Positions 60,453 through 64,000 of a stretch of DNA of 64,000 nucleotides are shown piece by piece. Positions within the stretch are counted from its first letter, which is position 1. Each line of letters opens with the position of its first letter. The notes under the pieces are model-generated. The model did not search any database. It had not been told where the DNA came from and was given only the letters and a program-made list of their open reading frames with translations. Source of the stretch: Porticoccus sp002390525 (GTDB lineage: Bacteria > Pseudomonadota > Gammaproteobacteria > Pseudomonadales > Porticoccaceae); assembly GCA_943846655.1 (NCBI GenBank), contig OX044352.1:930001-994000 (forward strand). The letters are read 5' to 3'. A program made the position numbers and the translations under genes.

Positions 60453-62120
60453 ATGACTTATGAGGTTCTTGCACGAAAATGGCGACCGCGCATTTTTTCT
60501 GAGATGGCTGGACAGGAGCATGTTCTTCAGACTCTTGTAAATGCCCTTGACCGGAACCGCCTTCATCACGCATATCTTTTCACAGGAACCCGCGGTGTTG
60601 GAAAAACCTCACTTGCTAGGATTTTAGCAAAATCAATTAACTGTGAGAAAGGTGTAAGCTCAATCCCTTGTGGAGAATGTAGTGCTTGTATTTCAATATC
60701 CGAAGGAAGATTTTTAGACTTAATAGAGGTTGATGCAGCATCAAGAACAAAGGTTGATGACACTCGAGAGCTTCTAGAGAATGTTCAATATTCTCCATCT
60801 GTTGGAAGATTTAAGGTTTATTTAATTGATGAAGTTCATATGTTATCTACGCATAGTTTCAATGCTCTACTGAAGACTCTTGAAGAACCTCCCGCCCATG
60901 TAAAATTTTTATTTGCCACCACAGATCCTCGGAAACTTCCAGTAACAATTCTATCTCGTTGTCTACAGTTTAATCTCAAGAATATAAGCCCTGAAGTTAT
61001 TGTAGAACACCTTAAGTATGTTTTAGATCAAGAAAAAATTAAGTATGAGGAGCCTGGACTCTGGTTTCTAGCCAGAGCTGCTGATGGAAGCATGCGCGAC
61101 GCTTTAAGTTTGACTGATCAAGCAATTTCATACTGTTCGGAGGAGTTAAAAAAAACCGATATTTGCAATATGCTTGGATCTATTGATAGAACAGCAGTTA
61201 ATGATTTGGTGCTAGGATTGATTGAAAATGACGGCACTGCAGTTATGGTCGCTGTACAAAAAATATCTGATTTTTCGCCAGATTACAGTGATGCATTAGC
61301 TGAAATATTATCCTTATTTCACAAGATTACTATTGCGCAAACAATACCCGAGGCTCTCACAAACAGTGATGGTGATAAAGAGTTTATATTGGATATTGCA
61401 AAGAGGCTGTCCCCTGAGGATGCTCAGCTATTTTATCAAATAGCTTTATTAGGGCGGAGGGATTTAGCATTAGCACCTGAACCCAGGATTGGATTTGAAA
61501 TGATTTTGCTTAGGATGCTCGCTTTTTATCCAGATCATTCAAATATAGATGAAAGACCTGAGATGACGACAGGTATAATAAGCCCTGTAGATACGATCAC
61601 TGACAAAAAAATATCTGAACCAAGCGCAAATAAAAAAGAAAAATTACAGGATAGTGCAAACGATACTGTTGAACCAGCAATACTCGAAAATAAAAAAGAT
61701 GCAAAAGATTGTAAAGAAAAAGTTATATTAACAGAGGTTTCATCTCAAAGTTGGTTTAAAGTCCATGAAGACTTACCCATAAATGGTGTGCTAAAGAATA
61801 TATCAAGTAATCTTATTTTATCCAAAGTTGATGGCGTAAATTTATCTTTTGTACTGGATGAATCAGAAAGTGCATTTTACGATGTATCGCATGATGAGAA
61901 ATTAGCGCTGGTGTTATCAGAATATTTAAAGGCCAATATTAGTGTTGAAATAAAAATAGGTATCGTGGACTCTGAAACTCCAAAAAATCGTCAAATAAGG
62001 TTAGAAAAAGAAGTGAAAGCTAGGGCTACAAAAAATCTTAATTCCGATCCTAATGTAAACGAAATTACGAATATGTTCGACGGAGTTCTTCTCAAAAATA
62101 CTATCAAAGCTATAGATTAA
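60453..62120 (+). CDS. dnaX: DNA polymerase III subunit gamma/tau
   Basis: From ATG 60453 the protein is 555 residues. An 11-codon extension from GTG 60420 is not conserved and is rejected. MTYEVLARKWRP is the family N-terminus. Walker A is FTGTRGVGKTSLAR, the zinc module is C-x8-C-x2-C-x2-C (CEKGVSSIPCGECSAC), the DE box is YLIDEVHML and the SRC motif is ILSRCLQF. The C-terminal third is Lys/Asp-rich and then forms the tau domain. It is shorter than E. coli (643). The phase-correct A-AAA-AAG slippery site used by E. coli is not present. The dnaX-ybaB-recR order is conserved. Confidence 0.97.
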   Translation: MTYEVLARKWRPRIFSEMAGQEHVLQTLVNALDRNRLHHAYLFTGTRGVGKTSLARILAKSINCEKGVSSIPCGECSACISISEGRFLDLIEVDAASRTKVDDTRELLENVQYSPSVGRFKVYLIDEVHMLSTHSFNALLKTLEEPPAHVKFLFATTDPRKLPVTILSRCLQFNLKNISPEVIVEHLKYVLDQEKIKYEEPGLWFLARAADGSMRDALSLTDQAISYCSEELKKTDICNMLGSIDRTAVNDLVLGLIENDGTAVMVAVQKISDFSPDYSDALAEILSLFHKITIAQTIPEALTNSDGDKEFILDIAKRLSPEDAQLFYQIALLGRRDLALAPEPRIGFEMILLRMLAFYPDHSNIDERPEMTTGIISPVDTITDKKISEPSANKKEKLQDSANDTVEPAILENKKDAKDCKEKVILTEVSSQSWFKVHEDLPINGVLKNISSNLILSKVDGVNLSFVLDESESAFYDVSHDEKLALVLSEYLKANISVEIKIGIVDSETPKNRQIRLEKEVKARATKNLNSDPNVNEITNMFDGVLLKNTIKAID

Positions 62121-62134
62121 AAAATGGTCAATAT

Positions 62135-62452
62135 ATGAATATAAACGAATTAATGAAACAAGCTCAGGGCCTACAAAAAAAAATGGAAGCGATGCAAGAG
62201 GATGCAGAAAAAAATATTGTAACTGGTGAATCTGGTGCTGGAATGGTTGGTATTGAGATGAACGGCAAGCATAATGTATCCAGTTTAAAGATAGACCCAA
62301 GTCTTCTGACAGAGGAAATAGAATTACTTGAAGACTTAATCATAGCGGCGATAAATGATGCAGTCACAAAGATCGATAAGTCTCAAAAGGATAACATGTC
62401 AGATCTGACAGGAGGGATTAATATGCCTCCAGGCTTTAAGATGCCATTTTAG
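62135..62452 (+). CDS. ybaB: YbaB/EbfC nucleoid-associated protein
   Basis: A 105-residue protein of the YbaB/EbfC family. MNINELMKQAQGLQKKMEAM begins the dimerising helix, and GMVGIEMNGKHNVSSLKID is the beta core. The C-terminus DLTGGINMPPGFKMPF is strongly conserved. It binds DNA as a dimer with little sequence specificity. It starts 14 bases after dnaX and 50 bases before recR, in the standard dnaX-ybaB-recR operon. Confidence 0.97.
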   Translation: MNINELMKQAQGLQKKMEAMQEDAEKNIVTGESGAGMVGIEMNGKHNVSSLKIDPSLLTEEIELLEDLIIAAINDAVTKIDKSQKDNMSDLTGGINMPPGFKMPF

Positions 62453-62502
62453 TTTTTATATTTTACGCTTAACACACGAAGATAGCATGAAGGAGAGATA
62501 AG

Positions 62503-63096
62503 TTGTTCGGCCCAATAATTGATGAGCTTGTAACTAGCCTTAGGTGTCTTCCGGGGGTCGGTCCAAAATCTGCACAGCGAATGGCATTACACCTTTTGGA
62601 GAGACATAGAGATGCCGCACATCGTTTATCTGCCTCATTGGAATTAGCGGCAAATGAAATTGGTAGATGTAAATTGTGTAGGACGCTCACAGAAACAGAT
62701 ATTTGCGTTATTTGTAGCAATCCTCGCCGTGAATCACATCAGCTTTGTGTAATAGAGACTCCAGCAGATCTGCTTGCAATAGAGCATAGCGATACTTACC
62801 AGGGGCGCTATTTTGTTTTACTCGGTCACCTATCACCTATTGACGGAATTGGACCGGAAGAGATAGGCATAGATAGATTAATAGAGCGGCTATCCGAAGA
62901 TAAGATCAAAGAACTAATATTAGCGACAAACTTGACTGTTGAAGGTGAAGCAACTGCACATTATATTAGTGAAAGAGCAAAAGATAAGGGTGTAGAGGTG
63001 AGCCGTATAGCTCACGGTGTTCCAATGGGTGGCGAATTGGAATATGTTGATGGTAGCACTTTATCTCATGCATTTAGCAGTCGAAAGAAAATTTAA
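62503..63096 (+). CDS. recR: Recombination protein RecR
   Basis: A 197-residue protein from TTG 62503 with AGGAG at 62491-62495. It has an N-terminal helix-hairpin-helix (CLPGVGPKSAQRMALHLL), a Cys4 zinc finger (CKLCRTLTETDICVIC) and a Toprim domain (LCVIETPADLLAIE), then GVEVSRIAHGVPMGGELEYVD. RecR works with RecF and RecO to load RecA at gaps. Length matches E. coli (201). The stop overlaps the rnd ATG by one base (TAATG), implying coupling. Confidence 0.97.
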   Translation: MFGPIIDELVTSLRCLPGVGPKSAQRMALHLLERHRDAAHRLSASLELAANEIGRCKLCRTLTETDICVICSNPRRESHQLCVIETPADLLAIEHSDTYQGRYFVLLGHLSPIDGIGPEEIGIDRLIERLSEDKIKELILATNLTVEGEATAHYISERAKDKGVEVSRIAHGVPMGGELEYVDGSTLSHAFSSRKKI

Positions 63097-64000
63097 TGAT
63101 TAACCCTCAAAATTTTAATGAGCTATCAGCATTAAAATCCATTCTTGTGAGTGATTCAAAACAGCTACAAACCTGTGTTCAACAATTAGAACATTTCGAT
63201 GTTATTGCTATTGATACAGAATTTATAAGAACCAATACCTTTTTTCCTATACTAGCATTGGTTCAAATTTTTAATGGTGAAAACTGCTGGCTTATAGATC
63301 CAGTCTCTGTTTCAGATTTATCGCCTCTTAAGGAGTTGCTTATGAGTAATAAAACCCTCAAGGTTTTTCACTCATGCTCAGAGGATATTGAAGTGCTGAG
63401 CTATACATTAAGATGTTGTCCGCAGCCAATTTTTGACACACAGATTGCTGCTGCGCTAACTGGTTACGGGTTTTCTACAGGCTATGCTTCTTTGGCAAAA
63501 AATATGTTAGGAGTCCATGTTGATAAAGGAGAAACCAGATCAAATTGGCTAAGACGACCTTTAAGCGCATCACAATTAGGGTATGCAGCTCTGGATGTCA
63601 TATATTTGCTACCAATTTATTTTCAACTCAAAGAAAAATTAGCCAAGCTAGGCCGAAAAAAATGGATTGATGAGGAAATGTCTAGATTAACTGAAAAGGC
63701 ATCAACAAAAGAAGATTTAAGTCAGTATTTTCAGAAAGTGAAAGGCGCTTGGAGGTTGCCTTCCGAGAAACTTTCTGTTCTGCAGTTAATTTGCGAATGG
63801 CGCGAACAGGAAGCAAGAGACAAAAATAAACCTCGCGGTCGAATTATAGATGATAAAACTATTGTTGAAGTTGTCTCTAATGCCACTCAATCTAAAGAAG
63901 GTTTATCTGAAATAGAGGGCATGCATCCATATTTGATTGAAAGGTACTCTGAAAAATTATTAGATCTAATTAAAGAAGGTTTAGCTAGACCTACAAAGGA
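63096..64000 (+). CDS. rnd: Ribonuclease D, 5' part (3' end outside window)
   Basis: The ATG at 63096 overlaps the recR stop by one base, and the frame stays open to the window end (301 codons of an expected 370 or so). DEDDy exonuclease motifs are visible: Exo I as IAIDTEFIRTNTF, Exo II as VFHSCSEDIEVL, and Exo III as YAALDVIYLLPIY with the catalytic Tyr. The first HRDC domain begins near residue 210 (LSVLQLICEWREQEARDKNKP). RNase D trims tRNA 3' ends. E. coli does not place rnd beside recR, so this link is a lineage trait. Confidence 0.94.
   Translation, partial: MINPQNFNELSALKSILVSDSKQLQTCVQQLEHFDVIAIDTEFIRTNTFFPILALVQIFNGENCWLIDPVSVSDLSPLKELLMSNKTLKVFHSCSEDIEVLSYTLRCCPQPIFDTQIAAALTGYGFSTGYASLAKNMLGVHVDKGETRSNWLRRPLSASQLGYAALDVIYLLPIYFQLKEKLAKLGRKKWIDEEMSRLTEKASTKEDLSQYFQKVKGAWRLPSEKLSVLQLICEWREQEARDKNKPRGRIIDDKTIVEVVSNATQSKEGLSEIEGMHPYLIERYSEKLLDLIKEGLARPTK

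Noticed and set aside
61628..61720. AAAAAAG heptamers late in dnaX as an E. coli-like frameshift site
   Set aside because: Both copies (near 61632 and 61692) fall in the phase AAA-AAA-G rather than A-AAA-AAG, so tandem -1 slippage would not work as in E. coli.

Overview
The window is an AT-rich stretch of chromosome from a gammaproteobacterium. Gene order and content support this: the tail of the isc cluster runs into ndk, rlmN, ispG, hisS, yfgM, bamB and der; msbA-lpxK-kdsB-PTP-murB and uvrC-pgsA-tRNA blocks follow; dnaX-ybaB-recR-rnd closes it. DUF934 beside a one-subunit sulfite reductase, DUF2970, DUF2489, a monomeric isocitrate dehydrogenase and an AddAB-like nuclease pair point to a Pseudomonadales/Cellvibrionales-like, possibly marine, lineage. 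That placement is inference; no rRNA gene is present. Gene density is very high, spacers are short, and many starts are GTG or TTG.

Layout. 1-8.2 kb (+): fdx (cut by the left edge), iscX, ndk, rlmN, ispG, hisS, yfgM, bamB, der. 8.2-13.4 kb (-): argS, a CPA2 antiporter, DUF934 and sulfite reductase. 13.7-17.8 kb: a 41-residue membrane protein (+), then DUF2970 and metH (-). 18-26 kb: nfuA (+), then aroG-type DAHP synthase and the addB/addA-like pair (-). 26.2-28 kb (+): rmuC and DUF2489. 28.1-34.9 kb: DUF1330, a membrane protein with a cupin, icd and a cold-shock gene (-), trmA, phhB, tusE and a BAX-inhibitor-like gene (-). 35-42.9 kb (+): msbA, lpxK, kdsB, a low-molecular-weight phosphatase, murB, uvrC, pgsA. 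43.0-43.2 kb: tRNA-Cys(GCA) and tRNA-Leu(UAA). 43.4-46.8 kb: an accessory-looking pair, a DapB-like dehydrogenase and a catalase-peroxidase with a lipoprotein signal. 47-49.6 kb: SlyD-like isomerase, a Cys-rich protein, two small membrane proteins, a Sel1-like protein and a SOUL protein. 49.6-54.4 kb: glnE, divergent from umuDC, with a good LexA box between. 54.5-58 kb: a SulP transporter, a short-chain dehydrogenase and two secreted proteins. 58.1-59.5 kb: two adjacent genes each split by a frameshift (glyoxalase-II-like hydrolase, dimeric dUTPase). 59.5-64 kb (+): ttcA, dnaX, ybaB, recR, and rnd cut by the right edge.

Functionally this is mostly housekeeping: Fe-S cluster handling (fdx, iscX, nfuA, with clients rlmN, ispG, ttcA and sulfite reductase), translation and RNA modification, envelope and LPS synthesis, and DNA repair. 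I see no CRISPR array, no insertion sequence and no intact prophage. The parts most worth a second look are the tRNA-Leu-adjacent pair with the exported catalase-peroxidase, the two frameshifted neighbours, tusE with no ordinary start codon for its conserved N-terminus, and several strong inverted repeats in promoter regions. I found no clear new multi-gene defence or biosynthetic system.
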